From assembly GCF_000192475.1 (NCBI RefSeq), contig NZ_AEYW01000004.1, forward strand, positions 62,001 through 126,000: 64,000 nt of DNA, given 5' to 3'. Position numbers and translations under genes: made by a program. This DNA is from Ruegeria conchae (lineage in GTDB: Bacteria; Pseudomonadota; Alphaproteobacteria; Rhodobacterales; Rhodobacteraceae). The notes beneath the pieces are model-generated. The model was not told the DNA's origin. It made no database searches and was given only the letters and a program-made list of their open reading frames with translations. The stretch's first letter is position 1; each line of letters begins with the position of its first letter. Of this stretch, positions 16,302-25,910 are shown piece after piece.

Positions 16302-17323
16302 AGTTTGACGCGGTGCATCCCGCGACGCGGTTGGTTCGGGTCGTCGACTGGCAGGTCGTCGGCCCGGCTGGACGTGAGAGCGAGGAACACATCCTCAAGA
16401 TCGGCCTCTTCAGTTCGCACATCCTGAATGCGGATACCGGCCTGACGTACTGCCTCCAGTACCTGCTCAGCCGTGGTCAGATTGCTGTGATACTGTAGCA
16501 CAAGATCGCCATTCTCACGTTGTGCCGCAGTCACGTTTTCTGCCGTTGGAAGAGCCTGAATAGGGCGATCCGGCACAATCACCATGGTCCTGCTGTCCAT
16601 GCGGCCCAACAGATTTGCGGTGCTGTCCTGAGCGATCTTTTCGCCGTGATTGATGATGGCGATCTCGTCACACATCTCCTGCGCTTCTTCCAGGTAATGC
16701 GTGGTCAGTATGATGGTCATGCCCTGTTCGTTCAGCTTGCGCACATTGGCCCACAGCATCTGCCGTAGTTCGATATCCACGCCCGCGGTCGGCTCGTCCA
16801 ACACCAGGATTTTCGGATGATGCACCAACGCCTTCGCCAGCAGCAGACGCCGCCGCATGCCTCCCGACAGCGTGCGGGCATAGGCCTCGGCCTTGTCGGC
16901 AAGCCCTACGAGGTCGAGGATTTGGTCGCTGCGCCGGTCTGCCTTGGAAATACCATACAGTCCGGCCTGAACCTCCAATGCGCCGCGCGGCGTGAAGAAT
17001 GGATCAAGGTTCAATTCTTGCGGCATTACACCGATGGCGGCGCGGGATTGGCGCGGGTTCCGATCCTGATCAAAGCCCCAGATCGAGACGCTGCCCGAGG
17101 TTTTGACCACCAGCCCCGCCAGAATGTTGATGAGAGTCGATTTACCGGCGCCGTTAGGGCCAAGCAGGCCGAACACTGATCCCCGGGGCACTGTCAGATC
17201 GATACCTTTCAGCGCCTGCTTCTCGGGCTGGCCCTTGCTGCCGCGATAGGTCTTGCGCAGTGATTTGATTGTGATTGCCGCATCGGACATGTGGCCCTTG
17301 CCCCCGGTTTGCTCATCGCCCAT
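16298..17323 (-). CDS. ABC transporter ATPase, YadG/CcmA-like, without adjacent permease
   Basis: About 341 residues: Walker A GPNGAGKST, signature LSGGMRRR, Walker B ILVLDEPTAGVD, and TTHYLEEAQ with the switch histidine. The order and wording (VPQEF-like MPQELN, GVDIELR) resemble E. coli YadG, an exporter-type ATPase. The start at 17323 has an AGGTG site; 17290 (MSDAAI) is an equally plausible shorter start. A partner ABC-2 permease would normally be next to it, but the neighbours are a divergent zinc-finger gene and convergent DUF1203, so the partner must be elsewhere. A proline/arginine-rich tail of about 25 residues follows the last domain. Confidence 0.82.
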   Translation of the reverse strand: MGDEQTGGKGHMSDAAITIKSLRKTYRGSKGQPEKQALKGIDLTVPRGSVFGLLGPNGAGKSTLINILAGLVVKTSGSVSIWGFDQDRNPRQSRAAIGVMPQELNLDPFFTPRGALEVQAGLYGISKADRRSDQILDLVGLADKAEAYARTLSGGMRRRLLLAKALVHHPKILVLDEPTAGVDIELRQMLWANVRKLNEQGMTIILTTHYLEEAQEMCDEIAIINHGEKIAQDSTANLLGRMDSRTMVIVPDRPIQALPTAENVTAAQRENGDLVLQYHSNLTTAEQVLEAVRQAGIRIQDVRTEEADLEDVFLALTSSRADDLPVDDPNQPRRGMHRVKL

Positions 17324-17377
17324 AAACGCACCTAATACATGCCCGCGAGGCCGACAACCAAAGAAGGATCGCCAGCC

Positions 17378-17563
17378 GTGACCATCGAAGCGCCGGAAAC
17401 CAAAATCGTGGAAACCACCCGCGTCGCCTGTGATGGCGGCGAGGGCGCGCTCGGCCATCCGCGTGTCTGGCTGCAGATTCCTGAAGACACTGGTTGGGTC
17501 GAGTGCCCTTATTGCGATTGCAAATACCTGCTGCGCGGTGCGATCTCTGGCCAGGACGCTTAA
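17378..17563 (+). CDS. Small zinc-finger domain protein
   Basis: 61 residues. The C-terminal half contains [14 protein letters not shown], a Cys-x2-Cys pair plus a third Cys, with an earlier [19 protein letters not shown] segment supplying Cys and His, as in zf-CHCC proteins related to the small NADH-dehydrogenase-associated zinc protein. The GTG at 17378 is preferred over an ATG at 17339 because AAGGA (17364-17368) lies 9 bases before it and homologues in memory begin at that point. Confidence 0.72.
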   Translation: MTIEAPETKIVETTRVACDGGEGALGHPRVWLQIPEDTGWVECPYCDCKYLLRGAISGQDA

Positions 17564-17603
17564 GGGCGGCCAGACGGCAGGCGGTCGTAATTGGCGAGGA
17601 TAG

Positions 17604-18269
17604 ATGATGCTGTTCACAGCCAAAACGATTGACCTTTACGAGAGCCAGCCAATTGCCAACGGGACCGTACGCAGTGTCTTTGATTTTCCCGGACAACCCA
17701 ACCTTCTGATCAAGGTTTTCACCCGATCTCAAGACCGCGTTTCGCACAGGCTTGGCAAGCGACTGGTGTGGAGACTTTTCCCCGAGGCGCAATATCGCAG
17801 CACCCTGAAAGAACTGGAATGCGAGCTTCGCGTGTCGCTGAAACTCGGGGTGGATATTGAACGCTCCCCCCTGTCCAGAATGTTGGGCGTGGTTCAGACA
17901 ACGCGCGGGGCGGGCGTGGTTGTGGAGCGCATCGCAGGCCTTGATGGCGGGCTTGCGCCTAAGCTTAGTGAAGTCAGTCGCGGCGGGTTGGACGCCACGG
18001 CGTTGGAGGCGCTAAATGTCTTTGTCGGGCAGATGTTCGACCTTCATATTGTCGCGCGCGACATTAAACGCTCGAATATCGTATTCGGGACGCGGGGCGC
18101 CGGCCCAGCCTGTTTCCTGATCGACGGATATGGAGAGCGGAACCTCATCCCGCTGCGTAGCCTGTCCCGACGTCTTAATGATCGCTCGCTGAATAAACAG
18201 TTTGCGTTGATTGCGCAAAAAGCGGGTTTGACGTGGAATGCGGATAAGCGCAATTTTTCGAATAGCTAA
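17604..18269 (+). CDS. YrbL-like protein kinase-fold protein
   Basis: 221 residues. The second half reads like a degenerate kinase fold: DLHIVARDIKRSNIVFG near residues 147-163 matches the catalytic loop (D..K..N) and LIDGYGERNLIPL near 173 matches the following metal-binding Asp region. The same pattern occurs in YrbL of the PhoP network (SLKPQNIL, CDNIGESTLIPL). The N-terminal part is a weaker match. Kinase activity is unproven and the target unknown. It precedes polA by about 100 bases on the same strand. Confidence 0.62.
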   Translation: MMLFTAKTIDLYESQPIANGTVRSVFDFPGQPNLLIKVFTRSQDRVSHRLGKRLVWRLFPEAQYRSTLKELECELRVSLKLGVDIERSPLSRMLGVVQTTRGAGVVVERIAGLDGGLAPKLSEVSRGGLDATALEALNVFVGQMFDLHIVARDIKRSNIVFGTRGAGPACFLIDGYGERNLIPLRSLSRRLNDRSLNKQFALIAQKAGLTWNADKRNFSNS

Positions 18270-18373
18270 GGCCAGATTTCGGGCAAATTAGGTCGCAACG
18301 AATTGGCCAAGCGGCCTCGTCTTTCGTTCAGCCCTTCTGTACAACTTGGCGCAACCCAGCGCAGGAGCCTCAT

Positions 18374-21175
18374 ATGACTAGCACCCAATTCGGAAAAGGC
18401 TGCCATCTGCATCTCATTGATGGATCAGCTTTTATCTTCCGCGCCTATCATGCGCTGCCGCCTTTGACGCGGAAATCGGATGGGTTGCCGATTGGGGCCG
18501 TGTCGGGATTCTGCAATATGCTGCAGAAATATGTCGAAGGAAATTCCGGTCCTGATGCGCCGACTCATGTGGCAGTGATCTTTGACAAAGGCTCGCACAC
18601 GTTCCGGAACGATCTGTACGACCTCTACAAAGCCAATCGTGATGCGATGCCCGAGGATTTGCGCCCGCAGATGCCCCTGACTCGCGAAGCCACGAAGGCC
18701 TTCAATATCGCCTGCAAAGAGCTTGAGGGGTACGAGGCCGATGACATCATCGCCACCCTCGCCGTTCAGGCGCGTGAGGCCGGTGGGCGGGTAACCATTG
18801 TCAGCTCTGACAAGGATCTCATGCAGCTGGTGGGCGGCGGTGTTGAGATGCTGGATGCGATGAAGAACAAGCGCATTGATCGCGATGGAGTCGTCGAGAA
18901 GTTTGGCGTCGGGCCCGAACGAGTTGTGGATGTGCAGGCTTTGGCCGGGGATTCGGTGGATAACGTGCCGGGTGCCCCAGGCATTGGTGTGAAAACGGCG
19001 GCGCTGTTAATCAATGAATATGGCGATCTCGAAACCCTGCTTGATCGCGCGGAAGAGATCAAACAGCCCAAGCGTCGTCAGACCCTGATCGAAAAGCGCG
19101 ACCAGATCGAGCTGTCGAAGAAGCTGGTGCAGTTGGACGAAAACACCCCACTAGATTTCACGCTGGATGATTTGGAGGTGAAAGATCCCGATGCAGAGAC
19201 CCTGCTGGGTTTTCTCGCTGAGATGGAGTTCCGCACCCTCACCAAGCGCATCGCCGACAAGCTGGGGGCCGAAGCCCCGGTGATCGCAGATGCCCCAGCG
19301 CCTGTTGAAGCGGAAGAGGCCGAGGCCCTGCCGTTTGACGCCTCGAAATACGAATGCGTGCGCGATGCTGCTGCTTTGCAGAAATGGATCGATCAGGCCT
19401 ATGAACGTGGCTGGATCGCGGTAGATACAGAGACCACCGGCCTGAATGAAATGATCGCCGATCTGGTGGGTATCTCTCTATGTGTAGAGGCCGGTGAGGC
19501 TTGCTACATCCCGTTGACCCATCGCGAAAGCGCGACCGATGATCTGTTTGGCTCCGACGCGATGGCCGATGGACAGATGCCGATGGATGAGGCTTTAAAC
19601 CTGCTGAAACCGATTTTTGAGGATCCATCGATCCTGAAGATCGGACAGAACATGAAATACGACGCCAAGATCTTCAAGCGATACGGCGTCGACGTCGCCC
19701 CCATCGATGACACGATGCTAATGTCATACGCCATGCACGGCGGTGAGCATGGCCATGGCATGGATACGCTGTCGGAACGCTATCTGAGCCACACGCCGAT
19801 CCCGATCAAGCCATTGCTGGGGTCCGGCAAGTCGGCGATCACCTTCGACAAGGTTCCGATTGACGAGGCTACTGCCTATGCCGCCGAAGACGCGGATATC
19901 ACCCTGCGTCTGTGGGAGCTGTTCAAGCCTCAACTGCATCAGGTGCAGGTTACCACGGTTTACGAAACCCTCGAACGTCCATTGGTGCCGGTTCTCAAAG
20001 AAATGGAGATGCATGGCATCAAGGTCGACCGCGATGTTCTCAGCCGGATGTCAAACGCATTTGCGCAGAAAATGGCCGGGTTAGAGGCTGAAATTCACGA
20101 ATTGGCTGGTGAGAGCTTTAACGTTGGTTCGCCTGCGCAGCTGGGCGAGATCCTGTTCGACAAGATGGGGCTTGAGGGAGGTAAGAAAGGCAAAACCGGG
20201 AAATATTCGACCGGGGCCGATATCTTGGAGGATCTTGCCACCGAACATGAACTTCCCCGTCGGGTGTTGGACTGGAGGCAGCTCTCCAAGCTTAAATCAA
20301 CCTATACCGACGCGCTGCAAACACATATCAATCCGGATACAGGCCGTGTGCATACGTCTTATTCGATCACCGGGGCGAACACGGGCCGTCTTGCCTCAAC
20401 TGATCCCAACCTACAGAACATCCCGGTACGGACGGAAGAAGGGCGTCGCATTCGTGAGGCGTTTATTGCGGAGCCGGGCAATGTAATGGTCAGTTTGGAC
20501 TACAGCCAGATCGAGCTGAGGATATTGGCTCATATTGCTGATATTTCGACCCTGAAGCAGGCGTTTTCGGATGGTTTGGATATTCATGCCATGACCGCAT
20601 CCGAGATGTTCGATGTGCCCTTGGATGAGATGACGCCTGATATCCGCCGTCAGGCAAAGGCGATCAACTTTGGTGTGATCTATGGCATCTCGGGTTTTGG
20701 CTTGGCCCGTAATCTGCGCATACCGCGCGCCGAGGCGCAGGGGTTCATTGATCGCTATTTCGAACGTTTCCCAGGCATTCGGACCTATATGGACGACACT
20801 GTCGCATTCGCCAAAGAGCATGGCTATGTGCAGACTCTGTTTGGGCGGAAGATCCATACGCCAGAAATAAACGCAAAAGGCCCGCATGCAGGCTTCTCAA
20901 GAAGGGCCGCGATTAATGCTCCAATTCAGGGTACGGCAGCGGACGTGATCCGCCGCGCGATGGTGCGGATGCCTGGCGCGATCGAGGGATTGCCTGCCAA
21001 AATGCTGCTGCAGGTTCATGACGAATTGTTGTTCGAGGTGGCTGAGGATGCCGTGGATCAAACGATCTCAATCGCGCGCGATGTGATGGAGGGGGCGTCA
21101 GACCCGGCTGTCAAACTGGACGTTAAACTGTCTGTAGACGCCGGTCAGGGTGCAAACTGGGCCGAAGCGCACTAA
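18374..21175 (+). CDS. polA: DNA polymerase I
   Basis: 933 residues with all three domains. Residues 1-290 are the 5'-3' exonuclease (LIDGSAFIFRAYHALPP, GYEADDIIATLA, GDSVDNVPGAPGIGVKTA). Residues about 330-510 are the 3'-5' proofreading domain, with catalytic DTETTGLN intact near 350, so proofreading should be active. Residues about 560-933 are the polymerase: DYSQIELRILAH (motif A), RRQAKAINFGVIYGISGFG (O helix), QVHDELLFEV (motif C). It fills gaps and removes primers in replication and excision repair. Length and motifs are normal. Confidence 0.97.
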   Translation: MTSTQFGKGCHLHLIDGSAFIFRAYHALPPLTRKSDGLPIGAVSGFCNMLQKYVEGNSGPDAPTHVAVIFDKGSHTFRNDLYDLYKANRDAMPEDLRPQMPLTREATKAFNIACKELEGYEADDIIATLAVQAREAGGRVTIVSSDKDLMQLVGGGVEMLDAMKNKRIDRDGVVEKFGVGPERVVDVQALAGDSVDNVPGAPGIGVKTAALLINEYGDLETLLDRAEEIKQPKRRQTLIEKRDQIELSKKLVQLDENTPLDFTLDDLEVKDPDAETLLGFLAEMEFRTLTKRIADKLGAEAPVIADAPAPVEAEEAEALPFDASKYECVRDAAALQKWIDQAYERGWIAVDTETTGLNEMIADLVGISLCVEAGEACYIPLTHRESATDDLFGSDAMADGQMPMDEALNLLKPIFEDPSILKIGQNMKYDAKIFKRYGVDVAPIDDTMLMSYAMHGGEHGHGMDTLSERYLSHTPIPIKPLLGSGKSAITFDKVPIDEATAYAAEDADITLRLWELFKPQLHQVQVTTVYETLERPLVPVLKEMEMHGIKVDRDVLSRMSNAFAQKMAGLEAEIHELAGESFNVGSPAQLGEILFDKMGLEGGKKGKTGKYSTGADILEDLATEHELPRRVLDWRQLSKLKSTYTDALQTHINPDTGRVHTSYSITGANTGRLASTDPNLQNIPVRTEEGRRIREAFIAEPGNVMVSLDYSQIELRILAHIADISTLKQAFSDGLDIHAMTASEMFDVPLDEMTPDIRRQAKAINFGVIYGISGFGLARNLRIPRAEAQGFIDRYFERFPGIRTYMDDTVAFAKEHGYVQTLFGRKIHTPEINAKGPHAGFSRRAAINAPIQGTAADVIRRAMVRMPGAIEGLPAKMLLQVHDELLFEVAEDAVDQTISIARDVMEGASDPAVKLDVKLSVDAGQGANWAEAH

Positions 21176-21179
21176 GGGT

Positions 21180-21238
21180 GGCCTGCTCATCAGGCCCTGC
21201 GGGCCCTCTTTGCTGCGGGTCAGGCCTCGGGCCTGACC
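21180..21238. terminator. Cluster of GC hairpins between polA and the DUF2798 gene
   Basis: Three hairpins in a row: GGCCTG/CAGGCC (21180-21196), GGCCC/GGGCC (21193-21205) followed by CTCTTT, and GGTCAGGCC/GGCCTGACC (21218-21238), the last overlapping the 3' end of the convergent gene. Likely a two-way termination zone, though T-runs are weak. Confidence 0.5.
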
Positions 21239-21489
21239 AGGCGCGCGATTAGTCGTTTTACGGATGGACCCAGCGTCAGGATTACTGTGAAGGCGATTGG
21301 CCAGCAAAATGCCCATGAACCCATCCAATCGGCGAAAGTCGACGGACCGAAGCCAATAGCTTTGACCGTCGCGATTCCCGTGACGACGCAAGACATCAGG
21401 CCCGACATGATCAGGGCGAACAAAGCATTGGCAAATCGGGCGGGGATCATGAGTGCTGTCCTTGGGTGTCGACGTTTTAATTGCGACAT
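21220..21489 (-). CDS. DUF2798 family small membrane protein
   Basis: 89 residues with two hydrophobic segments: ANALFALIMSGLMSCVVTGIATV and WMGSWAFCWPIAFTVILTLGP, with the DUF2798 pattern IPARFANALF at the start and SVKRLIARLV at the end. Probably a two-helix inner-membrane protein of unknown function. An internal ATG at residue 14 (MIPARF) is the usual family start and could be the real one. Convergent with polA. Confidence 0.7.
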   Translation of the reverse strand: MSQLKRRHPRTALMIPARFANALFALIMSGLMSCVVTGIATVKAIGFGPSTFADWMGSWAFCWPIAFTVILTLGPSVKRLIARLVRPEA

Positions 21490-21521
21490 TTCAGGAAGAA
21501 AATCCAGCCTTCTTCATGGCT

Positions 21522-22277
21522 TTACTGACGTAACCAGATCAAAGTGTCTTGGGTTCGCCGAGTTGTGGGCGTGTATTCGGCGCTGACCCAACCCTGATAA
21601 TCTGATTGATCCATCGCCTTGAACAGGGCTGCGAAATCCATCTCACCTCGTCCGGGTTCCGAGCGATCTGGCGCGGCCCCAATCTGTGCGTGGACGATCT
21701 GAGCCTTGAAGCGGTCCCAGATTGTAAGCGCGTCGCCGTGGATCATTTGCGCGTGAAAGCTGTCATATTGCAGGCCAACATTTGGCCGTTCAACGTGATC
21801 GAGAACTTCTGCGGCAAGCTCATAGTCATTCAGGAAGTAGTGAGGCTGTGAAACGGGATTAAGTGGCTCGATCGTGAACATTTGGTCGGGCGCGAAATCT
21901 GCGGCCCATCGCAGGTTTTCAACAAAGCACGCGAGTGCTTCTTCTCCCGAGGCGTATCCCGCCATTACATGGATATATTGAGGCATTAGAACTTTGGCAT
22001 AGCGCAGAACGCGCCGGATGTCGGATTGAAACCGGGCTGTGCCACCGGGAACGGCCGCATATCCCGGCTCGCCACCAGTATAGTTTGGCGGTGGAGCGTT
22101 GATCAGCACCAGATCAAGCCCGTTTGCCAATAGCGCCCTGCGGGTTTCCTTGGCTGCCAGATCGTAAGGAAACAGAATTTCAACCGCCGTAAACCCGGAC
22201 TGTGCGGCGGCTGAAAACCGGTCGAGATAGGGCAACTCTGTAAATAACAGCGAAAGATTGGCGGCAAATTTGGGCAT
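21522..22277 (-). CDS. hyi: Hydroxypyruvate isomerase
   Basis: 251-residue xylose-isomerase-like TIM barrel close to E. coli Hyi in length. Typical segments: FAANLSLLFTELPYLDRF at the start, HVMAGYASG, TIEPLNPVSQPHYFLND with the metal-binding Glu, LQYDSFHAQMIHGD, and HAQIGAAPDRSEPGRGEMD. It interconverts hydroxypyruvate and tartronate semialdehyde in glyoxylate metabolism. The ATG at 22277 has AGGAG upstream. The usual partners gcl and glxR are not beside it. Confidence 0.88.
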   Translation of the reverse strand: MPKFAANLSLLFTELPYLDRFSAAAQSGFTAVEILFPYDLAAKETRRALLANGLDLVLINAPPPNYTGGEPGYAAVPGGTARFQSDIRRVLRYAKVLMPQYIHVMAGYASGEEALACFVENLRWAADFAPDQMFTIEPLNPVSQPHYFLNDYELAAEVLDHVERPNVGLQYDSFHAQMIHGDALTIWDRFKAQIVHAQIGAAPDRSEPGRGEMDFAALFKAMDQSDYQGWVSAEYTPTTRRTQDTLIWLRQ

Positions 22278-22449
22278 TGGGTGCGCGGTCTCCTGAGTGT
22301 CTGAGCATATCGACCAAGTTAGGCGGCTAAAAGAGTCGGAAAACGACAGTTTGTCGAAAATCGGCCAGATCAATGGCTGCGAATCAGAAAACCTTTGGTT
22401 CAAGCGGTGCCTCGGTGCAGGGGCTGCGTCAACAAAAGGTCTGAATACG

Positions 22450-23430
22450 ATGGCAATGAGCCCTGAACCCGCGCGCGGGAACACCTTTGCTGTATCCGAT
22501 AACAGTCAAGCCGCGTTTACCGGGAACACGTTAGCGGTGGCATCAATGTTGACCTGGGCGGCGGGCTTTCCAGCCGCCGAAGTTTTACTGCAAACTTGGC
22601 CGCCAATAGCGCTGTTTGCGGCGCGTATGATGCTTGCGGTTCTGGTTATGGTGCCGATCTGGATATTGTTGGATGGGCCAGCGCGCGTTCTGCGCGCCCG
22701 CTGGGGACATGCTTTTTTTGTTGGCGGCTTGGGGATTGGATCAGGGATGTTTCTAATCCTTGTCGCGCAAAAGCTGACCGACCCGGTCACGGTTGCAATC
22801 ATCGCCTCTTGTGCACCTCTGATCGCGACGCTGTTGGAACTGGCAGCAGGGACACGACGATTGCGGTGGAAATTTGCGCTAGGTATGGGAATTTCGATAA
22901 TAGGCGGATTGATTGCGACCAGCGCCGTCGCGCCTGCGCAGTTGGGGATCGGTGCGGTTTGCGCAGTGGTGTCGACCGCGCTGTTTTGTTGGGCCAGCAT
23001 GGCAACGGCGCGCGATTTCCCCGAGCTCACCCAACTGGGCCGTTGCACAATAACGCTTGTCGGAGGGCTGCTGACCGCGGTCGTACTGTTGCCGGTAGCC
23101 GGTTTTCTGGGGTTTGAAGTCATGCCCACACCGTCGGTCGACGCAGCACAGATGGGAATGTTGGTTTTCTATGCACTGTTCTCACTGGGCCTGAGCCAAT
23201 TTTTCTTCATCGCATCTGTTGGGAAATTGGGAGTGGCGCTGGCCTCATTCCATATCAACATCGCGCCATTTTACGTGATGGTGATCATGATGGCGTTGGG
23301 AGAGGAGTGGAACTGGACCCGTGCGCTGGGTGCGGCGATCGTGGCGCTGGCGGTGGTGTTGGCACAAGACCGCAAGCCGCGACCGGTTCAATCTTCAAGT
23401 GCAGCAGAGGCGATCAGCGGAAAAAACTGA
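22450..23430 (+). CDS. DMT-superfamily (EamA) transporter
   Basis: About 326 residues with ten hydrophobic segments in two EamA repeats; segments include MLTWAAGFPAAEVLL and a second-half FYALFSLGLSQFFFIASVGKLGV. Likely exporter of an unknown metabolite. ATG 22450 is chosen since translation from further upstream would add about 50 polar residues; a start two codons later is also possible. Its 3' end overlaps the convergent DUF1285 gene by 43 bases. Confidence 0.8.
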   Translation: MAMSPEPARGNTFAVSDNSQAAFTGNTLAVASMLTWAAGFPAAEVLLQTWPPIALFAARMMLAVLVMVPIWILLDGPARVLRARWGHAFFVGGLGIGSGMFLILVAQKLTDPVTVAIIASCAPLIATLLELAAGTRRLRWKFALGMGISIIGGLIATSAVAPAQLGIGAVCAVVSTALFCWASMATARDFPELTQLGRCTITLVGGLLTAVVLLPVAGFLGFEVMPTPSVDAAQMGMLVFYALFSLGLSQFFFIASVGKLGVALASFHINIAPFYVMVIMMALGEEWNWTRALGAAIVALAVVLAQDRKPRPVQSSSAAEAISGKN

Positions 23431-23978
23431 CCTTCAGACCAGACACCGAACCAACCGTCATGATGGTTGCCGATCTCAACCAATCGGTAAAAGCTCTTGC
23501 GATCAATGCGCGCCTCTAGGTTGTCGCGAACCAATATGTAGGGTGACGGCTCATCTGTTTCCGCATCAAATACAATGCGGATTGGGTGATTGGGCCCGGC
23601 AGTGGCTGTATCGCCCACCTGCGTGGTAAACGTCAGGCGCTGGGCGTCGCTCTCACCATCCTGATCGAAATCGACGGCGACGAACGGCGCATCCTCGACG
23701 GTGATTCCCACCTTTTCGACCGGGGTAACCAGAAAATACTTGCCCTCTTCTTTCTTAAGAATTGAGGAAAATAGCTTCACAAGCTCGAACCGGTTGATGG
23801 GTGACCCTAGATAACTCCAAGAGCCATCTTTTGCGATCCGGATGTCCAGATCGCCGCAAAACGGAGGATTCCATAGGTGTACGGGCGGTAAACCCCGTGT
23901 TTTGGCCGCTTTGACCGAAGCCGCCAGGCCGTCTGGCGAAGGGGTCACGGGTTTTTGTCCGCTCATTGCTTTTGCCAT
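23388..23978 (-). CDS. DUF1285 family protein
   Basis: 196 residues. The family block PPVHLWNPPFCGDLDIRIAKDG occurs near residue 31, followed by SYLGSPINRFELVKLFSSIL and LVTPVEKVGITVEDAPFVAV. Soluble protein of unknown role, also near MoxR-type operons in related genomes as far as I recall. Alternative start four codons in (MSGQKP). Its start codon lies inside the candidate promoter of the divergent MoxR operon. Confidence 0.8.
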   Translation of the reverse strand: MAKAMSGQKPVTPSPDGLAASVKAAKTRGLPPVHLWNPPFCGDLDIRIAKDGSWSYLGSPINRFELVKLFSSILKKEEGKYFLVTPVEKVGITVEDAPFVAVDFDQDGESDAQRLTFTTQVGDTATAGPNHPIRIVFDAETDEPSPYILVRDNLEARIDRKSFYRLVEIGNHHDGWFGVWSEGQFFPLIASAALED

Positions 23979-23999
23979 TTCCTCTCAGCGCGATACACT
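23972..23999 (+). promoter_or_regulatory. Candidate promoter of the MoxR operon
   Basis: TTGCCA (23972-23977), 16 bases, TACACT (23994-23999), 31 bases before the MoxR start codon. Matches a sigma70 promoter at four to five positions in each hexamer. Confidence 0.45.
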
Positions 24000-24030
24000 T
24001 CAATCATAACTGTCCACGGAAGGGAACCTC

Positions 24031-25034
<1,004 letters not shown>

Positions 25035-25038
<4 letters not shown>

Positions 25039-25910
25039 ACGCCGCCCAGACTCTACGCGAACGATCCGAGGCTGAGGCGTCCCGGCTGCCACCCCTTTTG
25101 GCGCGCGCCGAACATCTGGCCGGAACCGTGTTATTAGGAGATCACGGGCGCAGACGCTCGGGTCTGGGGGATGATTTCTGGCAATACCGTCCAGCGCAAA
25201 TCGGCGACAGTCGCCGGATGATTGACCATAGGCGCTCGGCCCGTGGCGACCAGCAGTTTGTGCGCGAACGTGAATGGCAGATTGCGCAATCGATCATGCT
25301 TTGGGTCGATCAGGGTGCATCGATGCGGTTTGCTTCAGACAAGACCTTGCCAACCAAGATCGACCGCGCCCGCCTGCTTGGGCTCGCAACGGCCATCCTG
25401 CTTGTGCGTGGGGGTGAACGCGTTGGTTTGACGGGAACAACCCTGCCCCCGCGCAGGGGCAATGCACAGATCATAAGATTAGCGCAGGCTTGGTCAGAGG
25501 ATGCGCAAACCGATTATGCACCACCCGAACATCGCGCGATGATCCCGCATGCGCGCGCGGTGTTTATCTCGGATTTCCTGGGGCCGCTGGATGAGGTTGA
25601 GTTGGCGCTTACCAAAGCAGCCGACCGAGGTGTTCGCGGCGTTCTAATGCAGCTTCTGGATCCCAGCGAGGAGTCCTTTCCCTATTCCGGGCGTACCGTC
25701 TTTGAAAGCGTCGGCGGCACTGCCCGGCATGAGACTTTGAAAGCTGCAGACCTACGAGATCGCTATCTGGATCGCCTTGCACGGCGTAAAGACGCATTGT
25801 CGCATCTTTGCCGCGCGACCGGCTGGCAGATGGGGCTACACCATACTGGTGACAGTGCACAATCGGCTCTATTGTGGCTCTATCGCGCCTTGGATGGGGG
25901 TGCGCAATGA
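25035..25910 (+). CDS. DUF58 domain protein
   Basis: 291 residues. The DUF58 hallmark GLGDDFWQYRPAQIGDSRRMIDHRRSAR lies at about 36-63 and a VWA-like segment (SIMLWVDQGASMRF) at 89-102. Members partner with MoxR ATPases in a maturation system. Translation overlaps MoxR by four bases and the next gene by four bases. No membrane segment is seen, so probably cytoplasmic. Confidence 0.85.

Noticed and set aside
22297..22449. Longer N-terminus for the DMT exporter
   Set aside because: Would add about 50 polar residues and run into the leader of the divergent hyi gene; ATG 22450 just before the first helix is more likely.
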